A stretch of DNA of 64,000 nucleotides, from positions 124,001-188,000 of the forward strand of contig SRSI01000071.1 of assembly GCA_005656395.1 (NCBI GenBank), read 5' to 3'. A program made the position numbers and the translations under genes. The notes beneath the pieces were generated by a model. It did no database searches, was not told the origin of the DNA, and saw nothing but the letters and a program-made list of their open reading frames with translations. Source of the DNA: Strongyloides papillosus (taxonomy: Eukaryota > Nematoda > Chromadorea > Rhabditida > Strongyloididae). Shown here one piece after another: positions 24,034 through 36,930 of the stretch (positions are counted from its first letter, which is position 1; each line of letters begins with the position of its first letter).

Positions 24034-24360
24034 ATGACATTTCTTTTAAAATTTTTATTTTGTTTTATCATACTTATTTCCAATATATCCCTACAATACA
24101 AATATGAACCATTATTTTTTATTATGGTAAGTCAATTAGTAAATAATTTACCTACTATTTCTTTTGGAAAGAATGTTGATAATTTATCAAAAAGTGCAAA
24201 CAATAACATTTTAAAGAAACTCAAAGAATTTGGAAATAAAGATTTTGCATTGACTAAAAGTAATAAAATTGATTTTCGTGCCAGTCCAATATGCTTTTTT
24301 TCATCACTTCCTTGTTTTGATATGACCCGTGCTTCATATAATGTAAAAAGATCAAAATAA
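24034..24360 (+). CDS. Putative allatostatin-C/somatostatin-like neuropeptide precursor
   Basis: A 108-residue secreted precursor with a clear signal peptide (about 1-20). Near the C-terminus, residues 84-95 read SPICFFSSLPCF: two cysteines (87 and 94) separated by six residues, an aromatic pair after the first and Phe after the second. This is the spacing of arthropod allatostatin-C (C-[YF]-F-x4-C-F), a cyclic inhibitory peptide acting through somatostatin-type receptors. Processing sites differ from the classic precursor: the core is preceded by a single Arg (residue 82) and followed by DMTR and then a KR pair at 105-106. An in-frame GTAAGT at 24127 could start a 42-base intron, but the uninterrupted frame works equally well. 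Family assignment is pattern-based inference; the gene itself looks real. Confidence 0.6.
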   Translation: MTFLLKFLFCFIILISNISLQYKYEPLFFIMVSQLVNNLPTISFGKNVDNLSKSANNNILKKLKEFGNKDFALTKSNKIDFRASPICFFSSLPCFDMTRASYNVKRSK

Positions 24361-24553
24361 TTAATTTTTTTTAAACTCTTAAAGTGGTAGAAAAAAGGAT
24401 CTTTGGTCTCTCCAATTATTATACTCTTTTACTTCAACAAACAATTGAATAACTATATCTATTATAATATAGTAATTGTTTTTAAAACATATGTATATAA
24501 AGTTGTTTTGAGGTTATAGTACCAAAAGTGATTAAAAATTTTTTTTCTTATTA

Positions 24554-27500
24554 TTATATAGTATTATCCTTTGTCCATTTAATTAATGTTGTAGGACTCC
24601 TAAACAAGAAGACAAGTTTTGTATATAAATCTTCCTCCAGCTCAAATTCACCAGCATCTCTCACCAAAAAAATATCAATACACAATTGAAGAACACGATC
24701 TACGTTAGGCAACTCCTCAAACATTATTTTTTGCATAGCACCAGTTACCTGAACTCTTATAAAACGACCCAAAAAAAGTACCATTGAAAGGTATAATCCT
24801 AATATACCACCACCTGTGATAAATGAAAATTTTTTTGGAAATACTTTATCTACAAACGCATATATACACGTCCTAGATTTAACAGTTTGTTCACTTTTTT
24901 TTATAGGATCCCAATTTTTATCAATCATCCTCATCCTCCACCATTCACTACCATCATCTGTATTTTCAAGATCAATCAATACATCAAAAAATGCTTCATG
25001 AATATCTGTATATGGATCTGGCAATTGTTCAATCAATAATGCTGTAGCTGGTTCTGCCTTTCCTTCACCTGTTATCACAACCATCGGTGGAAATGCTTTT
25101 TCTATTAATATCGGTTCTTTATCGATTGTTATGTCATGAATTGTATTATTATCATATGAATTTTTTCTATATGATATCATTTTTTTCAACTTTTGTCGAA
25201 CGACATCTTTAGATTTAAGGATAATTTCATTGAAATCTGATACCTCACCATATTGTTGTAACTCATCATTATATGCTCTCTTAAATATCCATTCAAATTT
25301 TAATGATATCGGAATGTCACTTTCTAAATCATGAATTAACTGTTCTCTACTAGGCGGTGATATATGCCATATTATACTACTATTTCCATTAACATTAGTC
25401 TTCACAACATCCTCCTTACCATAATCTGCCAGATAATTTCTAGCATATTTACTTGTACGATATATAAATAGTAATTTTTGATACTCTTCCTCTGTAGTTT
25501 CTTTAACATCATTCATTTGTGCTGTTGACACAAATAATGGTTGATATCCTGATATTGTTAATTTTAATGTACATTCAACTGGTAAACTTCTTACACCAAC
25601 AGTATTTGCCATACTAAATAAAACAAGTGGAAACCATATAACAAATATCATAAAAACTAAGTAAACTCCTCCTAATCCATATTTATGAAATGGACGTTTT
25701 TTAACACCTTTTGGGCTGGGATAATCTTCTTCAATATTTCTTTCACACTTTAACATAGCTATATGAGAATAAATATCATGTAAGGAGAACCAGTCGCCTA
25801 GACCTAAAGAAGTATCCATCCACATCCAATCCATTAATGACCTAAGTTCAAAAAGAAACGGAACTAACATAAATAATTTATATAAAAGTAAATTCAATGC
25901 TGTATATGAATAGGTATTAAAATTTGACAATGACCTTCTTGGATAACCAGCACGAATCTTAAAAAGGAAATTATTAAAAGATTAAAAACCATTCTATTAT
26001 TTTTTATTATTATTACCTGTGCTGCAGATATAAGAAAATACACAACTTTTGTAAAATAAAATAATTTACATGTTAAATTGTTAACAAACATTCTCTCAGT
26101 AGCAGCTGGTAGAAGAATAAACATCCATATATGAACAAAAATAACTAAAAATATTTGAAATAATAATTTTCCAAAGATAAATTTCCTTAAAAAAAAGGCT
26201 CTATCAAATATAATTAATAAAAATTGTATGATAAGCATCGATACTAAAGTTCCTGGTATCTTATTTTGTTCTAAGTATGCTGTAACACTACCATGTCCTG
26301 TACCAGTTCCAAAACCACTAAAACCAAATATTATGATTAAAAAACAGATTACATCACATATAAACATTGGTACAAAAACATCACATGAACATCTATTTGA
26401 AGAGTCCAAAAGTTTTTGGAAGAATAATTGTATTGCTGATAGTTTATTTTTTACTTTTTTATGAAATGTAGCTTTCCTATTTTGTGCTAATCTCACTGTT
26501 TTTGATATAGCTAAACTTCCTTTTATTTTAAATGATTGATTTGATGATCTTTTAAAACTAAGGGTTCTTGATATTATTGATGGTGAGAGGAATGATGTAT
26601 TTTCTACCTCCTCATCATTTTTAGGTATCTTAATTTTTGGTGGAATATTTTTATTTATCTTATTTATCTTCCTTACAACAACATTTCTTTTCTCTTTACT
26701 ACTTTTTATAATTTTTGGTTCATTAGTCTTCCATAATCCAATTGTTATAAGTGTACTACGATGAAAAAACAATGTCATTAGGAGAAATAAATCATATGTT
26801 GCATAATTTTTTTTCTTCTCAATACCAATTATTCTTGGAATCCAAAATGGATTTGATAAATTAATATTTGTATTCCAGGGGAAAAAACCAAATTGGAAGA
26901 GGTATTTAAGAACAACAATAAATTCAGTATATATAATAATTGTTATCCAAAAACGTTTAGATGGTCTTGGGACAGTTAATGTACCCCATAGGAGAGTCAT
27001 CAATGGTAATGGCATTGAAATTAAACTTGCACTATTCATATGATTTAAGAAAATCATAAGATAACAAATAACTTCTGAATGAGATAAAAATAAATGATAT
27101 ATAGCTTTGACAAGGCGAACAACGCGATATTCATTCCTCCAACTGTAACTTATGGATTTATTAAGATATTCATAATCTTTCGATTTTTGAGAATTAGGCA
27201 AATGTTCAGGGCAATCTGAATCATCTGATATAGTTGAATCAACAGTATTTGAAAAACTATCACCCTTTAATACTTTAATTTTCGGTATATTTGAATTATC
27301 TTTCACGTTTTTTAGTAAATATTTTTCATTAAGTTTATCTCTATAAAGTTTTTTTTCTTTCTCCAATCGTTTGTAAATATAACGATAATCTTTACTTAAA
27401 TACATTAAATATGCAATGAATGATTCTATTGTTCCAATAGCCAATAAATATATGAAATTTGCCAAATTTTTTGATGTTTCTCTACATCTATTGGAAAAAT

Positions 27501-30500
27501 ATTGACATTTTAATTTAATTTTCTTTATTTTTGACATTTTTATTTTAGAAACTCCTACATCTGATGTATCTCCATCAGATTCTAATACTTCATCATTTAA
27601 AGTTTGTAATAAAGGACTATGTCTTTGAGTTTGTAGATAAATAGCATTATCCTGAATTTCTGTGTAACTTTCAGAGGATGATGTTGTTGATTTGATATCA
27701 GACTTGTCCTCTTCAGACAATCCAACATCCTCTCTCTGATTATCAATTAATGATTTCATATTAATATGTTCTTCACATTTTCCCTGATTATATATATCTC
27801 TCATTTCAATGGTACTAGACATACTGTTCTTATAATCGATTTCATTACTTGGTAAACTCCATTTTTTACCATCATTACTTTCAGAGATAGATAAACGAAT
27901 TCCATGAACATCATAATCAGCATCCTCATTAAATTTATGTTCGTCAAAATCAGGTTTAGCTTTATTTGCTTTTTGTTTTAAAATTACTTTTCTTATTAAA
28001 TTATAATTTGATATACCAAAATTATTCTCCATTTCTTTGGATAACCTTTCATGTGTTGCTTGTATCTCATTACTCTCCTTAACAGCATCTTTTATTGCAC
28101 CTTTTCGAAGGGCAAAATTTAATAGTTGTAATGGACCTAATCCTCGAACGCCATATTCTTCTTCATCGATATTTTTATAGTCGACTTGTTCAAATGAACA
28201 AATTGGACCCATTCCACATGTTGAATAAACTTTTTTTAATGTTTGTTGTCTTTTTTCTTTTGATAAATGTTCTTTACTATTTTTAGCTTTATCATTGCTA
28301 TCATTACTTTCACAAACAATATTTTTAGAGGCAGAAGATGAACATAAACTTAAAGAATCTGATGTTTTATTTTTCTTTTTACTAGAAAAAAAGCTATCTT
28401 TTATTGGTTGTGTTTCACTGGTAGAGGAAGGTGAACGAGAGGCTTCTTTTGTTACCCTTTCACCAAATTCTAGAATTCTATTAAGTGCATGTGGATTAGA
28501 TGTCCTCCTATTCATTAAGCCCATTGAAGGACTTAACCGATCACTTTTTGCAAAATCAAAACTACCAACACCATAATCTTTTTCGATCATATGCTTTAGT
28601 GTTGTTGAAGCTTTTTTATACGTTTGTTTGTCAAAATTTAACATTTTACCATCCTCGATATTACTAGTATCATTATCCTCACTCTCATTATCCACAAAAT
28701 TCTCTCTCACATTCCTACTTTTTATCTTTTCCATCTTAAATTTAATCTTATTTAATATTTCATTTTCAAATTCTCTTGATTGATTTAATTCATTTTTTTT
28801 TAACTCATCAATAAGTGATGCTCCTTTACTTGCAAAAACTTTTTGAATTTTAAATTCAACAATGACATGTTTAAAGTATTCTGTTGAAAATATTCTCCTT
28901 TGTATAATTAAGAACAAAAAGCACAACCAATCATAGAAAAGACCAGTTTCACTATCGACTTGATCACATACATCATTATAAACAACATCACCATACTGAG
29001 ATTCTATTTCCTCAACAATATACTCCTCTCTCCTATTGTAATATTTGATTCCATTTAATTGAAAAAACCAACATAAATCATAATTTGTATATTTAATTAA
29101 TAATAATCCAATAACTTGTAAATTAACTCTCATAAACATAACACTATTACTATAAAATATTAATAGATCAAAAAGTTTTAGGGCATATTCAATGGGCAGG
29201 TAGAATAATGAATGTCCAGCCCAATAAAATAAGAAACTTGCAAGAACGTAAACTAATGCAAATAGTGTAACTCTACTTGTACCTGTTAAAAATAATACAG
29301 CTAATGTTACCCAATAAAAATGAATAAATATCAATTCTTTAAAATGATCTAATAACGTTCCTTTTTCTGTTATAAAATCAGGTACAGGAATTGATATCGG
29401 TACATTACATTCATTTAACGATTTATATTTTGCTGACATATCCAATATAAATGTTTCTTTTCTCATGTTTAAAATATCATGCTTTAAATTTTTAAAAGTA
29501 TTATATATTGTTGTAAGTCCACGTACTTCAACTGTTGGTGTATTACTACCGCCAGGATGATTTTCATTAAATTTATTCTCCTCCTCAAAAACATTGTCCA
29601 AACAACACAATAATATGTACAATATAAAATCAGCGAATAGTTTCTTTGAATTTGCTTTAAATTTTATTGATGGGAGATTCAACCAGTCTCTAAGACGACT
29701 TCTTGCGTTGCTTGTTAAATCTTCCCATGGATAGATATTACAACTAATCTCTGGTAAACCAATACAAAAAACATATTGATAGATAATGAAAATTCCAACA
29801 AACAATGTGTGATATCTTGAAACTTTTTGATACTTTGTTCTGGGTATAAATAATGGTGGAAATAGCCATAACGCATGAAGAAATGCACCAAAATCATTTC
29901 TGTAAGCAATAACGGCGCCTGTAGCAATTAATGTTATTTCATAACCAAATTTAAAAAAGAAAAAATTAAATAAAAATTTTAAACAATCTTTTACATTCTT
30001 ATCAGCATGTTGTCTATTTATTCCTGGAAATAGTAATGATGAATGTGACGGGGTAGTATCATCATTTCTGCTGTGCCTTTTAAGATGTTGACGTAGTGTA
30101 ACAATAAATCTTAATGCCATTAAAAATAAAAATATAATGTAATTTTTTAGTTCTCCATATAAATCATCAACTTTTTGAAGTCCAATCCAATTTATTGGGT
30201 TTATAAATATTTCCTCTTCCATTATTGTATCGTTATTCTTTTTGACACCTAAAATTTCAAGTAAATTATCATCTTTATTCTTTATTATACTTTCGGTGGG
30301 TGTTGTTATATTCATATACCCTGAACAGTCAATTTCAAATGGTTTAACATTAATAAGGGGTAATTGGTAGATGAGTTTCATTAATATAATAATACTATCC
30401 CAAATAGCACATAACTTCATACTCTCATCAAAATACACATTTCCTGGTGGGAAGATAATTAAAATTACAATAAAAGGTATATTTATAAATGACATTTCAT

Positions 30501-33219
30501 GAAATATTCCATAAGCTAAGAAGATTGCTACAATTTTATCAAAATGTATCTCAGCAAACCTCCATAACACATCAACAAATTTTGTCTTGTGTGCATATAT
30601 TGTTTTAATATTCTTTTCCATTTTTGTCATCATTTGTTTAACTTTCTTGTATCTATGAGATCCTTTATGATTATTTTTGCCATCATTAAAAATTTGATCA
30701 TTATTGTAAATTGATCCTTCTAGTGATTGCTGATCCTCCAACTCATTCGGCTGGATATTTTTTTTTGAATATATTAATGTACTGGTTGTGCCAAACGTTA
30801 AACTTCTAACTAGTCTTTTTAATGGCATTACAAGTGGGTTTCTCATTAGTTTTAATGTTTTGTACCATTTTTCTGTTCTTTTCATGAAGACAGAATGGAA
30901 AAAATTTAGTTGTATGAGAGCTAAAATTAAGAAACTTAATGGTGTTAAAATTGATATAATAAGTTCTCCGGCTGAATAATGTGTTAAACCAATTGATTTA
31001 ATGACTTCATCACTAAAACCAAGATATTCTTTATAAAAATTTGGTAATCCGTGAAATTGATAGGTATACATTAATACAAGAACTGTAGCTGAATATATAA
31101 TTAGAGACATTAAGTAAGCGTAAAGGAAGCGTCTCCAATTTGTAAAGGTAATAAAAAACATATTAATAAAAATAAGAAAGAATACCATATATATAATTCG
31201 GTAAATGACAACTTCATTATTTATTGATGCATTCAGTAAGAGGATAACAATCCATACTAAAACATTTTGGAAAAAAAATTTCTTGATTTTTTTATATATA
31301 CTATCATGTTCGAATGGTAATTCGCGGATAATTGCTGAAACATGAGATATTTTTTGTTTTAACTTAAAATTCTTATCATCTTTTAATTTAACGTTACCAT
31401 ACCAATCATCATTAAATTCAACTATCTTTTGTCTGTATGATAGAAGAATGAAAAATGAAAAAGTTATTTTGATATATAAATGCAAACAAGGTGAAAATTC
31501 TCTTGGTTTTTCAAGCCCAATTTGTCTTAGGAAAGTTGGGTGTTCATCCGGTAATTCCTCTTCTGTTAATTGAAATGAATAGATAAATGATACAATAACT
31601 AGAATAATTGAATAGATACCAACAAATAAGCTTATTTTGAGGCATGTTTTTTTACTATTTGGTGAAATCCAAATAATACAGGCAATAGCTAGTAGAACAA
31701 ATGTCGACCACGATCTATAAAGCATTGACCAACCAATCATAGTAAATAGAGTAATAAAATATGAATGTGATGTTATTAGGACACATAAATTACTATGACC
31801 AACAATATTATCAATATTTTCAAGAATCTAAAAAAAGGTTTATAGAATTATTAATATTCACGTCTATTTACTTTTTTATCATGTTCATACTTTAATTCCT
31901 TTCTTTTCATTCCCCTCTCATGTCTTAATTTTTTTCTTTCATTATCACTATAATTTTCATTAACACAATTATCGTTCTTCTCAAACGTTGTCAATTGAAC
32001 TCTTTTATTTTGAATTTGTAAATCAATAACTTCAAAATATGACATATTTATATATTGAAAAGAAACAATATTATAAAAAATAAATCCTAAGAATGGTGAT
32101 AGATATTCTGGCCAGAAGTAATTTAATACCTTTTGTGTTTTTATTATATTTATACAAAATTGTGGTGATTGATAGATTACTAAGCCAAATAGTCTTGATA
32201 TTAAGAAATCTTGAGTTATTTTACTGTTTATTGATTCAAATTGATAACAATAATTCATTAATATGTATAGACTTGTATATAATAAAAAAATTCTCCTCCC
32301 TAATGACCAATGCCACGAATTTAACGTTTTATTTAGTATCCATGATAATATGTAGATTGATGATAAAATAAGGTATGGTAATGACGAGATTGTTGGATGG
32401 AAGCATCCCAATATTATCATTATTATTATAAATAATGTGTTATGCAAAATTGATTTGATTTTCTCCTTCCTCAAAAATTTCAAATCATTTTTTCTCTTAG
32501 GAAATAATTTGTCAATCATATTATACATAAAAATTGACCGTAAAGCAGAGGATGTCACATTAGTATCATCTATTTTTTTTGAATCAATCAAAATATGCAT
32601 AACATCAATCTTATTCTTCCCTATTTTCTTCACCTCATCAGATTCCATATCACTAATATTATCATTGTTTCTATACCATTTTGGAAAAAACCATATTATA
32701 AGAAGTAATAGAGATGTGTAGGCTAAAACAAGTATATCAGGAAGAATTATGTAAAGTAAGTCTTCATTATCCAATATAGACCATTCTTCTAATCCAATTT
32801 GTCTTAATTGATAGTTCCAAAAATCACACTTTTTTTTAGTTAAATTTTCGAAAAAGGATATATTTATGAAATGTAGGACGTTAAATAATGTCTGTGCTAT
32901 TATAACGAAAAATGAAAAAAGCCACATTGTAAAAATGTACAATTTTGGGTGACAATCTTTAAAGTATTAGTTATAGAAAAACGTTTTGTAGAATTTTCTT
33001 ACCTCCTCTGTGAAATCGGAATTCATCATAAATTGAAGCTGTTGATTGTGGTTGTAAAAGTAGAAATATTAAATATACAAGATCTCTTAAATTTATTCTT
33101 GCACAAGATGCTTAAATAAATATGACTTTGATTGTATAGAAAATAAACTTACCAAATACGAGAATAATCGGTAAAAATATATTATACAAAATAATATTAA
33201 TTACCTTTTTTGACATCAT
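24554..33219 (-). CDS. pezo-1: PIEZO mechanosensitive cation channel, complete
   Basis: PIEZO forms a trimeric, force-gated non-selective cation channel in the plasma membrane. Five exons, all phases checked: 33219-33153, 33110-33003, 32956-31872, 31827-26017 and 25957-24554. They give 2824 residues, longer than human PIEZO1 (about 2.5 kb of codons) but within the family range. The first exon (two ATGs in tandem) and second exon encode the conserved first helices, ending [18 protein letters not shown] very long third-fourth exon block has the many repeated membrane bundles separated by charged, disordered loops. The C-terminal exon carries the anchor and cap region: [18 protein letters not shown], the [19 protein letters not shown] block, and [15 protein letters not shown], all near-identical in pattern to other PIEZOs. 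Apart from the two initial exons there is little splicing. I saw no frameshift or stop, so the gene looks intact. Confidence 0.95.
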
Positions 33220-34906
33220 TGTTAATAAAAAGTTAACACTGTTTAATCTTTAAAACGTTTTCAATATAACTTTATATTAATCATAATTATTTTATTTATT
33301 ATTAATTCCCGATTATTAGGTAATAATAATTCTTAAATAAAATTTCAGTGCAAAAGTATCTTTTATAAATAAGTTAAAATTTTGAGTAATGGTATATTAT
33401 ATTACACAAGATATCATTTATTTTAAAAATATGTCTTAAAATTTCAAAAGAAGCATATAGTTTTTATATTATATATAAATATATATAATAATAACGAAAT
33501 TCTTGTATATATTATTAATAGTTAAAATGAATATAATTAAACTATTATTATCATAAAATACTTCAGATTCATCATCCGATCGTTTTTAACTGAAATAAAT
33601 GATATATATTTTATAATAAATATCAATCACACATTGATTAGAAAAATTTATTTGTATCTTTTATATTGTAAACAAGTAAAAAGGATAATAAAAAGTATTA
33701 TTTTTCAACTTTAATCCAAACTTTTTTCAGTTAAACTAAATATTTTTTTAATAACATGAATTAAATAATATAAAAAAAAGGTTTTTGAGACAAAAATCCA
33801 TAATTTCAAGGTTTGTACTTTCAAATGTTTAAATATTATATAAACTTAAAAATATTACAACTAAAACTTTTTCTATTACACTTTTTACTATAGTATATGA
33901 AAATGATTATATTTCCAGTTAAATGTATTGTGGTTGATCTTCAAAGATGCCACACATTTTAAATGTTAACTTTAAAATAACTATATAGATAAACTTAAAA
34001 AATCTTTTTTAAAATATAAAAAAAATATTATCTAAGAGTGTTAAATTTACATATCAAAGGTTTATAAAAAGCTTTTACATATAAATAACTTATTTTTAAA
34101 CAGATTTTGACATTTATATTATATAAAACAAAATTGTTTAATAAAAATGAAATATGTATTTGTAGTTTTCTTAAATTAATAATAAATTATTTAAACATTT
34201 CTTCTAAATATATTAAAGAGGGTAATATAGCAAATTATATGCTAATTTGAAATTAAAAAGAAATAATATGGGTGTAGATGATAAATCTTAAATTAACCAT
34301 TTTTAATATTAGATAATTGATAGTCCAGCAACATAATTTATTAAAATTGTTAAAAAAATTTATATTGCAAAAAATATTTTTGTGGACGTTTTTTACAAAT
34401 AAGTAATTACGTTAATCACAGATGATTTTATTCAATTTTTCTTTATAATGAAATAGTTTTGTGATATCATTATAAGACAATTACATAGATAAATATTTTA
34501 GTAAATATAGTTAACAGCAAAAAAGGGCATAAACAACTAAAAAAGAACATTTCTAATGTAGTTCTTGAAACTTCAAAATGTATAATTGATGAAAATATTT
34601 CTTTTTCAATACTACTTGATTTTAGACTTATTATTGGAAGAAATATGTTAGTAAACTTATATCTATTGTCATTAAATATGATTTAGAATAAAATTTTGAA
34701 TGTATGAATACAACTTTTATTTTGCCAAACTTTAAAAGTTTTTTTCAAAATTAAGCAATCTAAAATGCTCAATAAACTTCTATGTCAACGATATTTTAAA
34801 AATATTGATAGAATAGAGATTATGATTTCAACAATAACATGTGTTTCGGAAAACAAAAAAAGATATAGCTTCTAAATATCAAAAATAATCCCTATTTATC
34901 AGATAA
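33220..34906. other. Intergenic spacer upstream of PIEZO
   Basis: Contains the presumed pezo-1 promoter. AT-rich with no supported gene. A short coding-like minus frame around 33590-33530 lacks a start and is broken by a stop just after its acceptor. Confidence 0.45.
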
Positions 34907-35471
34907 TGTTATATTGACAACTCCTATACAACCTCTGTATAGCTTGAAAATCAACTTGGAGATAGATGGCTTCAACAACAGTTTCTGCTCTACGCGGATT
35001 AATGCCCAACCGTGAAAACCTGTCCTATCAACAGTCCCTACAAAAAACCTATTTAGTCCTATACGGGGTCTCATCACTTAATCTTCAAATTCGGTTAGCT
35101 CAAAGACGACTCTTACACCGTTTGGAGCGATGTTCACATAAAGAATCTTCTTCTATTGGCAAACCGTAACTAATGTGCTAGTATTTTGCCTAGAGTTCAC
35201 CATATTAGTAAAAAACAGTCTAACAGCAGTATCCGCACAACTTAGGAAAGCTTCAACCTTGAAATATAATCCGTTGAAGATTTCGAAAGAACCCTGTATT
35301 CTCTTGTTTTTTTACGTAGTAGAGAGAGATTGGCTACTGAGCTCAAAATTCTACTAACTAGGTTTTAAATTAAACTAAAAGTAGTTAGGTTAATTTAGAC
35401 CCCGTTTCTTAAACTGACGACTCATATTTGTAATGGGAGTAGATCAAAGTCGCTTTTATTGTACGATCACA
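34907..35471. repeat. GC-elevated block, possible LTR or gag remnant of a retroelement
   Basis: The base composition changes abruptly to something near balanced in 34960-35170 and stays higher to about 35460, unlike the AT-rich flanks. The block begins TGTTATATTGACAAC and ends GTACGATCACA, so it has TG...CA termini as LTRs do. Open frames exist on both strands (34966-35169 plus, 35077-34892 minus) without a recognised domain. I could not find matching target-site duplications or a second copy in the window. A degraded reverse transcriptase lies 1.1 kb to the right, which makes a retroelement origin reasonable but unproven. Confidence 0.35.
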
Positions 35472-36599
35472 ATTTTTATTCCTTCTTATAAAATTATAAA
35501 TCTAATATTAAAACTATTTTTCTGTTTGTAACGGACTTTTTATGGAAAATACCAATTTAATTGAATGATTCTGGTTAATTTTTTATCTTTTGTCAAACAA
35601 AACTAATATCATTAAAATCTGTTTAAGTTTTTATAATACACGGATCGATTTACGGGCGTTATTGAAGAAAAATTAAATATGATTATCTTTAATGTATTTC
35701 TTAAAATGTTAATATTACACTTATGAAACAATTGATGATTTTTAATGTTAAACTTTATGATTTATCTACTGAAACTATTTCTAGAGAATTATGATGATAT
35801 TTCCTTGTGATATGATAATTTTTCTTTTAAACATTAAAAGTCGCGTAAAAATGTGCTAGTTTTTGAAGCATGTCTCAAAAATTTAACATTACAAATAAAG
35901 GAAAATTGGAGGATTCTGTTACGGAACTACATGTTTTACCTACGAACAAGATTTCATAAGATTTTGACACTTAAATATTATGACATGATCACTATTTTAG
36001 AAAAAAATAAAGCAGAGGAATAAACTACTCTTTTTTACATTTTCTTTATGACTTTATAATATATTGTTCAATATATTAGAGCATTATCATGTAAAATTTA
36101 TTCTATATAATTTGAATAAATTTCATAAAATTTTATTTATAGATTCATGAAATTTTGACAATTGTTTAATTAATTATAATTTGTATTTCAAAAAATTTTT
36201 AAAAATAACTGGAATTTTATTGATTTTTAATGTATTTTTCAAGATTTCAATGTTACATTAATAAAATTATAAATTTTTATCATAAATTATTTTCATGACC
36301 CATCTACGAAAATTAATTTAGAGAATTCCAAGCATTACCATTAAATATGTGATCATTTTTAAAAAGAGTCAAAACGATTACTTAAATAATGCTTCATTTT
36401 TCTATTTTTTTGCTGAGAAGTTTAAATAAGATCCCTTGGATAATCAAAAAAGTTTAATATAAAATAATTTAATAAAATAAATGAACTCATACCCCCATAA
36501 TATTTAACGAATAAGCATAAAAAAAGTTGATTTTTTAATGATAACTTCTTATGTAAAATAGTAATAAAGACTTAAATTTCGAAAATACATCTAAGATTT
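35472..36599. other. Decayed sequence between the GC-elevated block and RT remnant
   Basis: Mostly AT-rich. A short coding-like plus frame at 35870-35959 (starts MSQKFNITNKGKLED) and a VDFLMITS stretch near 36530 may be remains of the same element; the latter vaguely recalls the RT active-site strand with one Asp lost. No intact gene. Confidence 0.25.
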
Positions 36600-36930
36600 A
36601 AAGATCAATAACCCTGACCAGAATGTAGATTTATTAACGAGACCTATAAGAAATGGCAAAACATTTATTGGTTACACAATCATTATAATATAACATTTGA
36701 GTTACAAAAAAAAATTATTAATGTAGAAATGTGTCGATTCTTATGCAGCTTAACCTGTAAAATAGCAACCTTCATGCACCAAAGGAATTTCTTCAAACCC
36801 ATATATCACATTTTTTCAAAATTGGACAATTTTTAACTGTAAAGAATTGATTATACACAATGGAACGCTTTTACTTTGTTTCAAATTAGATGATTTTCTA
36901 TCAAATAATCATTTTTCGTTTAATAAAATA
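36600..36930 (+). pseudogene. Degraded reverse transcriptase of an LTR retrotransposon (Ty3/gypsy-like)
   Basis: Three coding-like blocks follow one another in three reading frames, in the order expected for the end of a Ty3/gypsy RT palm, the thumb and the start of the RNase H tether. Block 1 (about 36600-36690) resembles the LKINPDK...FLGYxI strand. Block 2 is an open frame at 36618-36836 containing EMCRFLCSLTCKIATFM, like the RRFLGLxNYYRRFI helix, then PIYHIFSKLDN, like PLxxLxKKD. Block 3 (about 36820-36930) starts NWTIFNCKELI, like the FxWTxECExAF segment. The frame changes and the stop at 36834 mean the copy is dead. The family call is from motif order only; BEL/Pao is an alternative. 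Confidence 0.45.

Noticed and set aside
33530..33590. Coding-like minus frame RSDDESEVFYDNN
   Set aside because: An in-frame stop lies between it and the nearest acceptor, and there is no ATG.
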